Shown here: piece after piece, positions 1-7,317 of the stretch
How positions within the stretch are numbered: the stretch's first letter is position 1
How the letters are laid out: every line of letters begins with the position of its first letter
Assembly (NCBI GenBank): GCA_910578405.1
Contig: CAJTQO010000014.1
Location: 12,795 to 76,794 of the forward strand
Source: an uncultured Lachnospiraceae bacterium
GTDB taxonomy: Bacteria; Bacillota; Clostridia; Lachnospirales; Lachnospiraceae
Length of the DNA: 64,000 bases
Direction: 5' to 3'
Made by a program: the position numbers and the translations under genes
Notes under the pieces: generated by a model
The model's database searches: none
Told to the model about the DNA's origin: nothing
Seen by the model: only the letters and a program-made list of their open reading frames with translations

Positions 1-1
1 T

Positions 2-1102
2 TTGGCGGAGTACGAAGAGTTTGCCTGGTCTGGGCCAGTGGAATGGGAATGCAGCCTGGAGGCTATGGCCGGGGTGGAACTGGCCAGGCAAAAAGGCATT
101 CTGGTACGTGATTACAATGCTTGTGTGGAACAGTGCAGGGAAGCCAAGGCGGGTCTGGAACGGACATTAAACCAGATTGTCCGCATGGAGCAGTTTGCGG
201 ATGAGTTTTACCGGAAGCCTTTGGAAGCTATGCTGCAGTTGACCGAAGACGCGCAGCGTGTATTGAAGCAGTTGGACACTACGGTGGCTTCTTATCACAG
301 TCTGATGGAAAAGCTGTTGGTGGATATTTCTTTGGTGGAGAAAGAAAAGGCGAAAATCGTGGAACTGGTGGGGGACTATCTGAAAGAGGTGCATGACAAC
401 CTGAATAAAATCGACCGCAATTCCACTATCGTTATACGGGAACGCGCAGTGAAGATGTTAAAGATGGAACTGCCGGACTGGACGGAGAATGAGAGCTTAT
501 TTCGTCTGCGGCTTCAGGATTACGTGGATGACATTACGGGGAAGGGCATTGCGTTATTGGAAGAAAACAAGAATGTGCAGGAGTATCTGGGAGCCAAAAT
601 CACAACCAGGGCGCTTTACGATGCCGTGGTGGGGATTGGGAATGTGCAGATCCGGCTTTATAAAATAGAGGCGCAGCGGGAGTATCCGATTGCTTGGGCG
701 GACGTGGCGCGCAACTCCGGCGGGGAAGGGTTTTTGTCGGCGTTTGTAGTTTTGTCGGCGCTGCTGTACTATATGCGCAAAGACGATTCGGATATTTTTG
801 CAGACAGGAATGAGGGGAAAGTCCTGTTAATGGATAACCCTTTTGCCCAGACCAATGCGTCCCATCTGCTAAAGCCGCTGATGGATATGGCAAAGAAAAC
901 CAATACCCAGTTAATTTGCCTCTCAGGGCTTAGCGGGGAATCTATTTATAACCGGTTTGACAATATTTATGTGCTGACGTTGATTGCGGCTAACCTGCGC
1001 GGCGGTATGCAGTATCTTAACGCGGATCATATGCGGGGGTCGGAGGAAGAGGTGGCGCTGGCGTCCCGGATTGAGGTGACGCAGCAGGAATTGGTATTTT
1101 GA
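2..1102 (+). CDS. SMC/Rad50-like coiled-coil ATPase, C-terminal part (5' truncated by window edge)
   Basis: The reading frame is open to the left edge, so only the last 366 or so residues are visible. Residues 1-200 are charged and helical, as in the end of a long coiled coil. After that come an ABC-type signature-like NSGGEGF (about residue 238), a Walker B-like KVLLMDNPFA (about 273) and a D-loop-like TNASHLL, followed by the typical 'LICLSG' strand. This order is that of the C-terminal half of SMC/RecN/Rad50-type ATPases. The residue after the Walker B aspartate is Asn where most SMC proteins have the catalytic Glu. The exact family, for example a Wadjet-type condensin or another SMC-like protein, cannot be decided without the N-terminal half. 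The downstream gene is unrelated and a promoter lies in between, so this is probably the end of an operon. Confidence 0.6.
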   Translation: MAEYEEFAWSGPVEWECSLEAMAGVELARQKGILVRDYNACVEQCREAKAGLERTLNQIVRMEQFADEFYRKPLEAMLQLTEDAQRVLKQLDTTVASYHSLMEKLLVDISLVEKEKAKIVELVGDYLKEVHDNLNKIDRNSTIVIRERAVKMLKMELPDWTENESLFRLRLQDYVDDITGKGIALLEENKNVQEYLGAKITTRALYDAVVGIGNVQIRLYKIEAQREYPIAWADVARNSGGEGFLSAFVVLSALLYYMRKDDSDIFADRNEGKVLLMDNPFAQTNASHLLKPLMDMAKKTNTQLICLSGLSGESIYNRFDNIYVLTLIAANLRGGMQYLNADHMRGSEEEVALASRIEVTQQELVF

Positions 1103-1106
1103 CACA

Positions 1107-1137
1107 AAGTCCAATATTTTCATGAAATAATGGACTT
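1107..1137. repeat. Inverted repeat overlapping the promoter of the hemerythrin gene
   Basis: AAGTCCA (1107-1113) and TGGACTT (1131-1137) are perfect inverted arms, and the centre holds a second palindrome, TTTCATGAAA. The right arm overlaps the -35 of the promoter at 1131-1159, so this may be an operator. It lacks a T-tract and so is not a good terminator. Confidence 0.5.
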
Positions 1138-1159
1138 ATGAGCGCTTTTGTGGCATAAT
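1131..1159 (+). promoter_or_regulatory. Sigma-70-type promoter, extended -10, for the hemerythrin gene
   Basis: TGGACT (1131-1136) serves as a -35, followed by a 17-bp spacer and CATAAT (1154-1159). The TGG just before it gives an extended -10. The downstream gene has a good AAAGGAG ribosome site before its ATG at 1203. Confidence 0.55.
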
Positions 1160-1202
1160 GGAGGATGCCAAAGATATATTTTTGTAATAAAGGAGCAGAG
1201 AA

Positions 1203-2543
1203 ATGGGTAATCGGGTTGTATGGCAGGAGCGGTATAATATAGGAGTGAAGTTTATTGATGAAGAGCATAAGAAGCTTTTCAGCATACTAAATAAGCTGTT
1301 TACATATCGGCAGCAGGAAGAGAGGGGCCAGTGGGTCTGTGAAGAGGGGATTAAATATTTTAAAGACCACGCTATGAAGCATTTTACGGAAGAGGAAGCT
1401 TACATGGCTTCCATCAATTATATGGGGTTTGAGACGCATAGGCGGCTGCACGATAATTTCCGGAAAAAAACGCTTCCGGCGCTGGAGCGGGAGCTGCAGC
1501 AGTCAGGATATTCGGAAGAAGCCATTAACCATTTTCTGGGGGTTTGCTCCGGGTGGCTGATTGGCCATACCCTGACCGAAGACCGTGCCATTACCGGGAA
1601 AACGTTAAGTAAATGGGGGGATCTTTTGCCGGAGGATGAGCAGGCGGCTATGAAGCAGACGATTATGGAGCTTTTGCATGATATGTTCCTGCTGGATGCG
1701 AAGGTGGTGAGCGAATGTTACGGCGGGGAGAAGTTTGGGGAGGGGATTTACTATCGTCTTGTTTATGGCGCGCCGGACGGGAATAAATGGGAAATCCTTC
1801 TTATTTTTGAGCAGAAGCTGATTGTCAACACGGTGGGCAGCATGATGGATACCAAGTCGGATACGGTGAACGTGATGTTATTGAATGCGGCCAGGTATAT
1901 GGCGCAGCAGTTCGTGGGCCGTGTGAGAGGGCATTTTTCTTCCGCAGACAAGTATGAGATGTTGGAAGAGAATTTGTTATCCTATGAGGAAGTGCAGAAA
2001 ATATTTGAAGGACAGAGTCCGCAGTTTAGCGTGCTGTTTAGCACAGGAGGTTCCGGTTATTTTGCGTATTGCGTCATTGCGCCCCATTTGATACGGGATG
2101 AACATAGGATTTCCGCTTCCATTAAGGCAGAGAATGCAATGGCAGAGTTAAGGAAATACCTGGATGAGAATGAAAAAAGCAAGAGGAAGAAAATACTTGT
2201 GGTGGATGATTCTGATATTATGCGACATGCTTTGAAAGAGCTGTTGGAGAAGGACTATGAAGTGTCCATGGCCAATTCCGGGGTGTCAGCCATCCGGTGC
2301 ATTACGTTGGACCGGCCGGATTTGGTTTTGCTTGATTATGAAATGCCGGTTTGCGATGGCAGCCAGGTTTTGGAGATGATTCGTTCCGAAGAGGAGTTTA
2401 AAGAGCTTCCGGTTGTTTTCCTGACTGGCCGGATGGACAAAAGCAGCGTCCAGAAAGTCATAGCGTTAAATCCGAAGGGGTATTTGCTGAAAACAATGGG
2501 GGCGGAGGAAATCAAGAAGTGTGTGGATGGGTTTATGGAATAA
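1203..2543 (+). CDS. Bacteriohemerythrin - CheX-like - response-regulator receiver fusion
   Basis: The 446-residue protein has three parts. The N-terminal 135 residues are a hemerythrin domain with the full di-iron ligand set: His22, His56, His60 and Glu64 (HxxxE), His79 and His83, and His122/Asp127 (HxxxxD). It should bind oxygen or nitric oxide at a non-haem di-iron site. Residues 145-320 look like a CheX-type or related phosphatase-like domain, which is a weaker assignment. Residues 328-446 are a receiver domain (VVDDSD; phospho-acceptor Asp378 in LLDYEM; late Lys in GYLLK). There is no DNA-binding output domain and no signal peptide, so it is a cytoplasmic sensor/signalling protein. I infer that it links oxygen or redox state to a phosphorelay, perhaps in chemotaxis. 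It has its own promoter and is followed by a hairpin at 2635-2667. Confidence 0.82.
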   Translation: MGNRVVWQERYNIGVKFIDEEHKKLFSILNKLFTYRQQEERGQWVCEEGIKYFKDHAMKHFTEEEAYMASINYMGFETHRRLHDNFRKKTLPALERELQQSGYSEEAINHFLGVCSGWLIGHTLTEDRAITGKTLSKWGDLLPEDEQAAMKQTIMELLHDMFLLDAKVVSECYGGEKFGEGIYYRLVYGAPDGNKWEILLIFEQKLIVNTVGSMMDTKSDTVNVMLLNAARYMAQQFVGRVRGHFSSADKYEMLEENLLSYEEVQKIFEGQSPQFSVLFSTGGSGYFAYCVIAPHLIRDEHRISASIKAENAMAELRKYLDENEKSKRKKILVVDDSDIMRHALKELLEKDYEVSMANSGVSAIRCITLDRPDLVLLDYEMPVCDGSQVLEMIRSEEEFKELPVVFLTGRMDKSSVQKVIALNPKGYLLKTMGAEEIKKCVDGFME

Positions 2544-2634
2544 TGGGATAGAAGAGGAGGGATTATCCAACGCTGCTAAACAGGATACCGGTCAGGATGC
2601 TTTAAACGGATGCGGAAAGGATAGAAAGACAGGG

Positions 2635-2667
2635 CAGGTGGACCGTAACCGGAAACGGCCTGTTTTT
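2635..2667 (+). terminator. Probable rho-independent terminator after the hemerythrin gene
   Basis: CAGG (2635-2638) and CCGT (2643-2646) pair with ACGG and CCTG (2655-2662), leaving a 4-nt bulge, and TTTTT follows at 2663-2667. The stem is modest, so efficiency is uncertain. Confidence 0.45.
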
Positions 2668-2688
2668 GGCTAACGCGATGCATTACAG

Positions 2689-2718
2689 TTTACACAGCCT
2701 GTAAATTTGTGGTATGAT
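2689..2718 (+). promoter_or_regulatory. Sigma-70-type promoter with TTACAG inverted repeat, for the Spo0A_C-like gene
   Basis: TTTACA (2689-2694), an 18-bp spacer and TATGAT (2713-2718). Inverted arms TTACAG (2683-2688) and CTGTAA (2699-2704) flank the -35, which would suit a dimeric repressor. Because the -10 covers the ATG at 2714, translation must start downstream of it. Confidence 0.6.
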
Positions 2719-2815
2719 GCAGAAACAGGAAATGTTGGAATTTGTAGATTTCGGAGGATGGTTCAAGACTCTGGATATAGGGGAATCCGGTGGGGGACAT
2801 ATGGGGAGGGAAGGG

Positions 2816-3193
2816 ATGGAGGATACTCAGTTGGAACAATATGTGACAAAGATGATGTTGGAAATGGGGGTGCCGGCGCATTTGAAAGGATACAAATTTC
2901 TGCGTTGTTCCATTCTTATGGCAATCGAGGATATGGAAGTGGTAGGGAGCGTAACGAAGCTGCTATATCCGGAGATTGCCAAGAAATGCGCAACGACGGA
3001 GCAAAAGGTGGAACGCGCCATTCGGAATGCCATTGAAGTATCCTGGACGCGCGGCAATACCAATACGTTTGAAGAATTGTTTGGGTATTCTGTACTGACC
3101 GGCTCCGGCCGTCCCACTAACAGTGAATACATTGCCCAGATTGCGGACAAAATCAGTCTTGAACTGCGTAAGGAAATTGCGCAGGTGGTTTAG
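2816..3193 (+). CDS. Stand-alone Spo0A C-terminal (sporulation effector) DNA-binding domain protein
   Basis: The 125-residue product is almost entirely a Spo0A_C domain. It has GVPAHLKGYKFLR near the N-terminus, the helix-turn-helix region around KLLYPEIAKKCATTEQKVER, and the end motif FGYSVLTGSGRPTNSEYIA. Full-length Spo0A carries an N-terminal receiver domain, which is absent here, so the protein cannot be switched by phosphorylation in the usual way. It should bind Spo0A-box-like DNA as a constitutive activator, competitor or inhibitor (inference). The ATG at 2816 follows GGAGG at 2805-2809 with 6-bp spacing; ATG 2801 in the same frame is the alternative. It has its own promoter at 2689-2718 and ends before a hairpin at 3232-3264. 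Confidence 0.8.
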   Translation: MEDTQLEQYVTKMMLEMGVPAHLKGYKFLRCSILMAIEDMEVVGSVTKLLYPEIAKKCATTEQKVERAIRNAIEVSWTRGNTNTFEELFGYSVLTGSGRPTNSEYIAQIADKISLELRKEIAQVV

Positions 3194-3231
3194 CGGGGCA
3201 AGGTGCGTGATATGCTCTTGGGCCGCCGCGA

Positions 3232-3264
3232 AAATGCCGCCGCCAACAGAGGGCGACGGCATTT
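3232..3264. terminator. Hairpin between convergent genes, possible bidirectional terminator
   Basis: AAATGCCGCCGCC (3232-3244) pairs with GGCGACGGCATTT (3252-3264) with one mismatch. It lies between the + strand Spo0A_C gene and the convergent GNAT gene. Each side has only a short A/T run, so it is a weak to moderate terminator. Confidence 0.5.
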
Positions 3265-3318
3265 AACGCGGTGGGAAAATAGGGCTTTATGTCAGCGGTA
3301 AGAATGGAAACCGTTACA

Positions 3319-3792
3319 TTATAAGCGGCAAACCATTATATATTCATCTTCCTTCTCACGAAATATTGTAAATCCTGCTTTCTGATACATTTTCACGGCA
3401 TAATTGGCTTTTTGGACAGAAAGGGATGCTTGCCGGTATCCCCGCTGTTTCAAAGTGCAAAGCATTTGGTTCATCAGGGCGCTGCCTAGGCCCAATCCCC
3501 GGTATTCTTTATATAATGAGATGGAAAAAGACGGCGTTTCGTCATCAATATGTCCGTAATCATCCATAATGCGTACCCAGGCGGCGCCGACTGCTTTTTC
3601 ATCCACCTCCGCCACGAAACAGATATCGTCTTTTTCTTTGCCAAAATCTTTGATGTATACTTGCAATTCGGGCTGTCTGATAATTGATTTTGGCGGCGCC
3701 GGCGCGCCGTCCGGCACAAATATGGCTTCATACAAAAATAGTTCAAGCAACTGGCATTCTTCTTTGGTTATTTCTCTGATTTTATAATTCAT
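3319..3792 (-). CDS. GNAT-family N-acetyltransferase
   Basis: The 157-residue protein has the GNAT core: a beta4 strand with KAVGAAWVRI, the acetyl-CoA pyrophosphate loop YRGLGLGSALM (pattern R/Q-x-x-G-x-G/A), and the C-terminal YQKAGFTIF motif. The substrate cannot be told from sequence. The start at 3792 (MNYKIREITK) is chosen because GGAG lies 7 bp upstream; an upstream in-frame start would cross the promoter region's 5' leader. It stands alone, is read opposite to the flanking genes, and has an extended -10 promoter at 3877-3885. Confidence 0.85.
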   Translation of the reverse strand: MNYKIREITKEECQLLELFLYEAIFVPDGAPAPPKSIIRQPELQVYIKDFGKEKDDICFVAEVDEKAVGAAWVRIMDDYGHIDDETPSFSISLYKEYRGLGLGSALMNQMLCTLKQRGYRQASLSVQKANYAVKMYQKAGFTIFREKEDEYIMVCRL

Positions 3793-3876
3793 GGGTGTCT
3801 CCTTTTTGTTTTTGTTAGTTACTATAAATCTGTATTCCGCACATACTTTCACCTCTCAGTTCTTTTTTACCCTTCT

Positions 3877-3885
3877 ATTATACCA
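3877..3885 (-). promoter_or_regulatory. Extended -10 promoter for the GNAT gene
   Basis: On the minus strand this reads TGGTATAAT, an extended -10 with a perfect TATAAT (3882-3877). No good -35 is visible 17 bp upstream. It lies about 85 bp before the chosen start. Confidence 0.5.
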
Positions 3886-3977
3886 CAAATACGGAAAAAG
3901 GGGAAATCGTGTTTTCCCCGCATAGGACACAGACGGCGAAAGGGCAGACGCAATGCGCTTTGTCAGGGAATCGGATA

Positions 3978-4006
3978 TTTACACACAGGGTATTATTTGT
4001 TATAAT
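3978..4006 (+). promoter_or_regulatory. Strong sigma-70 promoter of the exopolysaccharide cluster
   Basis: TTTACA (3978-3983), a 17-bp spacer, then TATAAT (4001-4006) preceded by TGT, so the -10 is also extended. It is among the best promoters in the window. It leaves a leader of about 60 nt before the ATG at 4074 and probably drives much of the 4-20 kb cluster. Confidence 0.75.
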
Positions 4007-4073
4007 GCAAAATAAGGAAAAGGGGATGGGGAAAGGGAAAAATGCCGGACAGGCTGTGGATGGAGAGTAGAGG

Positions 4074-5003
4074 ATGGAATTGCTTAGCGTAATTGTCCCT
4101 TGTTACAATGAGGAGGAAAATATCCGCGATTTTTATGAGGAATTGATGAAGAACGGAGGGTTTTTCCAGGACAGGGGATTGGAAGTGGAAGTTATATATA
4201 TTGATGATGGCTCCAAAGACGGGACAGTGAAAAAGGTGAAGGAGCTGGCGGCAGAAGACGCAAGGGTGCATCTTGTTTCTTTTTCCAGGAATTTTGGCAA
4301 AGAGGCGGCTGTGTATGCAGGGCTGCAGAAGGCAAAGGGGGATTATGCAGTAATGATGGACTGTGATTTGCAGGATCCGCCGTCGCTTCTTCCGGAGATG
4401 TTCCGTTATATCGGGGAGGGTTATGATTCGGTGGCAACAAGGCGGGTGACGAGGAAAGGGGAACCGGTAATCCGCTCTTTTTTTGCACGTATGTTTTACC
4501 GGCTGATTAATAAGATTTCCAGGACGGAAATCGTGGATGGGGCCAGAGACTATCGGCTGATGACAAGGCAGGTGGTGGACTCCATACTTGCCATGGCGGA
4601 GTATAACCGCTTTACCAAAGGGATTTTCGGATGGGTAGGCTACCAAACGAAATGGCTGGAGTATGAAAACATAGAGCGGAAAAAGGGGGAAACGAAATGG
4701 TCTTTCTGGAAACTGTTTTTATATTCCATTGACGGGATTACGGCATTTTCTACGGTGCCTTTGGCCATTGCATCCTTTATGGGGGTGTTGTTTTGCGTGG
4801 TGGCATTTTTAATGATTTTGTTTATTATTGTTAGAAAACTGGCATTTGGCGATCCGACGGCAGGCTGGCCGTCCATGGTCTGCATTATGTTGATGTGCAG
4901 CGGCATCCAGTTGTTCTGCTTAGGTATAGTGGGGCAGTATTTGTCAAAGACTTATATGGAAGTGAAAAAGAGGCCGGTGTATTTGGTGAAGGAAGAATGG
5001 TAG
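4074..5003 (+). CDS. GT2 glycosyltransferase, DPM1/GtrB-like polyprenyl-phosphate glycosyltransferase
   Basis: The 309-residue protein starts with the GT2 signature SVIVPCYNEEENI, has DDGSKDGT and the metal-binding MMDCDLQDPP (D-x-D type), and ends with two transmembrane segments (about 230-255 and 265-290) around a conserved GIVGQYLSKTYMEVKKRP motif. This is the architecture of enzymes that load glucose or another hexose onto undecaprenyl phosphate for use by GT-C transferases outside the membrane. It is the first gene after the strong promoter. Two relatives occur at 41080 and 59367. The sugar nucleotide used is not known. Confidence 0.88.
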   Translation: MELLSVIVPCYNEEENIRDFYEELMKNGGFFQDRGLEVEVIYIDDGSKDGTVKKVKELAAEDARVHLVSFSRNFGKEAAVYAGLQKAKGDYAVMMDCDLQDPPSLLPEMFRYIGEGYDSVATRRVTRKGEPVIRSFFARMFYRLINKISRTEIVDGARDYRLMTRQVVDSILAMAEYNRFTKGIFGWVGYQTKWLEYENIERKKGETKWSFWKLFLYSIDGITAFSTVPLAIASFMGVLFCVVAFLMILFIIVRKLAFGDPTAGWPSMVCIMLMCSGIQLFCLGIVGQYLSKTYMEVKKRPVYLVKEEW

Positions 5004-5090
5004 GGCTGGCCGGCCGGAAAGGGAAGCTATGGTTTGCCTTGCGTGCATAGGGAAGAAGCGGGCAATGTTGGAAGGGAAGCGGGGAAGACG

Positions 5091-5843
5091 ATGGGCGGGC
5101 TGGTCAGTATAGTGACGCCGGTATATAATGCGGGCGCATATATAGAAGAAACCATTGCCATGGTGTGCCGCCAGACGTATACGGATTGGGAGCTTTTGCT
5201 GGTGGACGACGGTTCGGCGGATGATGGCAGGGAAAAAATCGAAAAGTGGCAAAAGAGGGACAGCCGGATTCGTCTGCTTGCCAGAGAGAAAAACGGCGGC
5301 GCCGCATTGGCGCGTAATTTCGGGGTGGAACATGCGGCCGGGAGATATCTTGCGTTTTTGGATGCGGACGATATCTGGATGGAAAATAAGCTGGAGCGGG
5401 AATTGGGTTTTATGGAAGAAACGGGGGCGGCTTTTGTCTTTACGGCTTATGAATTCGGAGATGAGAGGGCGGTAAGGACGGGGAAAGTGGTAAATGTGCC
5501 AAAGACGCTGTCTTACCGACAGGCATTGTCGCGGACGGTTATTTTTACGAGTACAGTGCTGTTTGATTTGGAAAAAATAAACAGGGAATTGATAAAGATG
5601 CCCAATGTGCCAAGTGAGGATACGGCTACCTGGTGGAAGGCGCTGCGTCACGGTTATACGGCGTACGGATTAAATGAAGCGCTGGTGGTATACCGGAGGC
5701 CGGAGCGGTCGCTGTCTTCCAATAAAGGCAAGGCGATTGTCAGGATATGGAATCTGTACCGGAGGGTAGAGAAGCTTTCGGTGGCGTGCAGCCTTTGGAA
5801 TTTTGTAGGATGGGCGTGGCGTGCGGCGTGGCGGCGGCTTTAG
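5091..5843 (+). CDS. GT2 family glycosyltransferase
   Basis: The 250-residue protein has the GT-A opening LVSIVTPVYNAGAYIE, a DDGSADDG motif, LAREKNGGAALARN and the metal-binding FLDADDIW. There are no membrane segments, so it is a cytoplasmic, membrane-associated enzyme adding one sugar to the lipid-linked repeat unit (family knowledge). The ATG at 5091 has GGGGAAG upstream; the longer frame from 5034 adds 19 residues without similarity to the family. It lies between the DPM1-like enzyme and the initiating sugar transferase. Confidence 0.85.
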   Translation: MGGLVSIVTPVYNAGAYIEETIAMVCRQTYTDWELLLVDDGSADDGREKIEKWQKRDSRIRLLAREKNGGAALARNFGVEHAAGRYLAFLDADDIWMENKLERELGFMEETGAAFVFTAYEFGDERAVRTGKVVNVPKTLSYRQALSRTVIFTSTVLFDLEKINRELIKMPNVPSEDTATWWKALRHGYTAYGLNEALVVYRRPERSLSSNKGKAIVRIWNLYRRVEKLSVACSLWNFVGWAWRAAWRRL

Positions 5844-5898
5844 CGGAACAGGGCCATCTATGTGGCCAAAACCGGATAGGCGGATATGAGGTAGGAAA

Positions 5899-7284
5899 GT
5901 GAAACAAAAGGAATCAAAGAAAAGGGTGATTGTCCTACTGCTGTCTTTGCTTGGGCTTTGCCTGCAGACAGCGGTCTATGCATATGTCTGGCTGGTGGAA
6001 TATTATCCTTATCTGGCCAGGCTTGGTCAGGTGAATTATTATAAAAACGGGCATATTATCATTATTGGAATATATTTTATCCTGCTTTTCTTTTTTGAAA
6101 ATACGTACGGGGGATTGAAAATCGGATATTTGAAGACATCGGAAATTTTTCTGTCGCAGATTTTTTCCCTGCTGGCAGTGAATGTGATTTCTTATGCGCA
6201 GATTATGCTGCTTAGGAACTGGATGGTTCCGGTGGCTCCTATTTTGGCAGTCCTGGTGATACAATTGGTGATATCCGGCATGTGGACCTGGGCCTGCAAT
6301 GCCTTTTACCGGAGGTTTTTCCCACCTAGGGAACTGCTGCTTGTCTATGGGGAAAGAGCCATTGATGACATTCTTGGCAAATTTTCCACCAGGAAGGATA
6401 AATACCGGGTGAAGAAATGCATGAATATTAACAGTGGCGTGGGCGCCATTGAAGAAGAGGTGCAGGAAGGGTACGACGCGATTGTATTATGGGATATCCC
6501 TACCAAAGAGCGGAATAAGCTTCTGAAATTCTGTTATGGGCGGTCAATCCGTGTCTATATGATGCCGAAGATTACGGATGTGCTAATCCAGGGGTCTTCC
6601 CAACTGCATCTGTTTGATACGCCTATTTTCTTAACAAGGGAATATTCGCTGCGGGTGGAAGAGCGGGCGGTGAAACGGCTGATTGATTTGGTATGCGCGT
6701 TGATTCTGGCAGTGGCTGCTTCTCCGGTTATGTTAATAGCGGCGGCGGTCATTAAGCTGTATGACGGAGGGCCTGTGTTTTACCGGCAGGTGCGCTGCAC
6801 CAAGGATCAGAAGGAATTTTACATTTTGAAATTCCGCAGTATGCGGGTGGATGCGGAGAAGGATGGCGTGGCCAGGCTGGCGGCGAAAAACGATTCCCGG
6901 ATTACCCCGGTGGGGAAGTTTATCCGGGCGGTGCGGATTGATGAACTGCCGCAGCTTTTTAATATCCTGCGGGGGGATATGTCGTTTATCGGGCCAAGGC
7001 CGGAGCGGCCGGAAATTATTGCACAGTATGTGGAAACGATGCCGGAGTTTGTATTTCGTATGAAGGTGAAAGCGGGGCTGGCGGGATATGCCCAAGTTTA
7101 TGGGAAGTATAATACCACGCCATATGACAAGCTGAAACTGGATTTGGCTTACATTGAGAATTATACGGTGTGGCTGGATTTGAAGCTGATGCTGCTGACG
7201 CTGAAAATACTGTTTAAGCTGGAAAGCACGGAGGGTGTGGACAGCAGGCAGGTGACGGCGATGAAAAAGGAAGAGGATAGCTGA
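5899..7284 (+). CDS. Polyprenyl-phosphate sugar-1-phosphate transferase (exopolysaccharide initiating enzyme)
   Basis: The 461-residue protein has four to five N-terminal transmembrane segments (residues 8-130), a middle soluble domain and a fifth hydrophobic segment (about 255-280). The C-terminal catalytic domain has KFRSM, RIDELPQLFNILRGDMSFIG and PRPERPE, the hallmark of the bacterial sugar transferase family (WbaP/EpsE-like). It transfers a sugar phosphate from a UDP-sugar to undecaprenyl phosphate and so starts the polysaccharide repeat unit. A GTG start at 5899 follows GAGGTAGGAAA. The enzyme defines the 4-20 kb region as an exopolysaccharide or capsule cluster. Confidence 0.92.
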   Translation: MKQKESKKRVIVLLLSLLGLCLQTAVYAYVWLVEYYPYLARLGQVNYYKNGHIIIIGIYFILLFFFENTYGGLKIGYLKTSEIFLSQIFSLLAVNVISYAQIMLLRNWMVPVAPILAVLVIQLVISGMWTWACNAFYRRFFPPRELLLVYGERAIDDILGKFSTRKDKYRVKKCMNINSGVGAIEEEVQEGYDAIVLWDIPTKERNKLLKFCYGRSIRVYMMPKITDVLIQGSSQLHLFDTPIFLTREYSLRVEERAVKRLIDLVCALILAVAASPVMLIAAAVIKLYDGGPVFYRQVRCTKDQKEFYILKFRSMRVDAEKDGVARLAAKNDSRITPVGKFIRAVRIDELPQLFNILRGDMSFIGPRPERPEIIAQYVETMPEFVFRMKVKAGLAGYAQVYGKYNTTPYDKLKLDLAYIENYTVWLDLKLMLLTLKILFKLESTEGVDSRQVTAMKKEEDS

Positions 7285-7317
7285 GCGGCGTGCAGCATAG
7301 GAAAAGGAAGGGCCGGG

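Noticed and set aside
3319..3792. PseH for the pseudaminic acid pathway
   Set aside because: It is a GNAT, but 26 kb away from the pse genes, on the opposite strand, under its own promoter and without PseH-specific motifs. It remains only a remote candidate.
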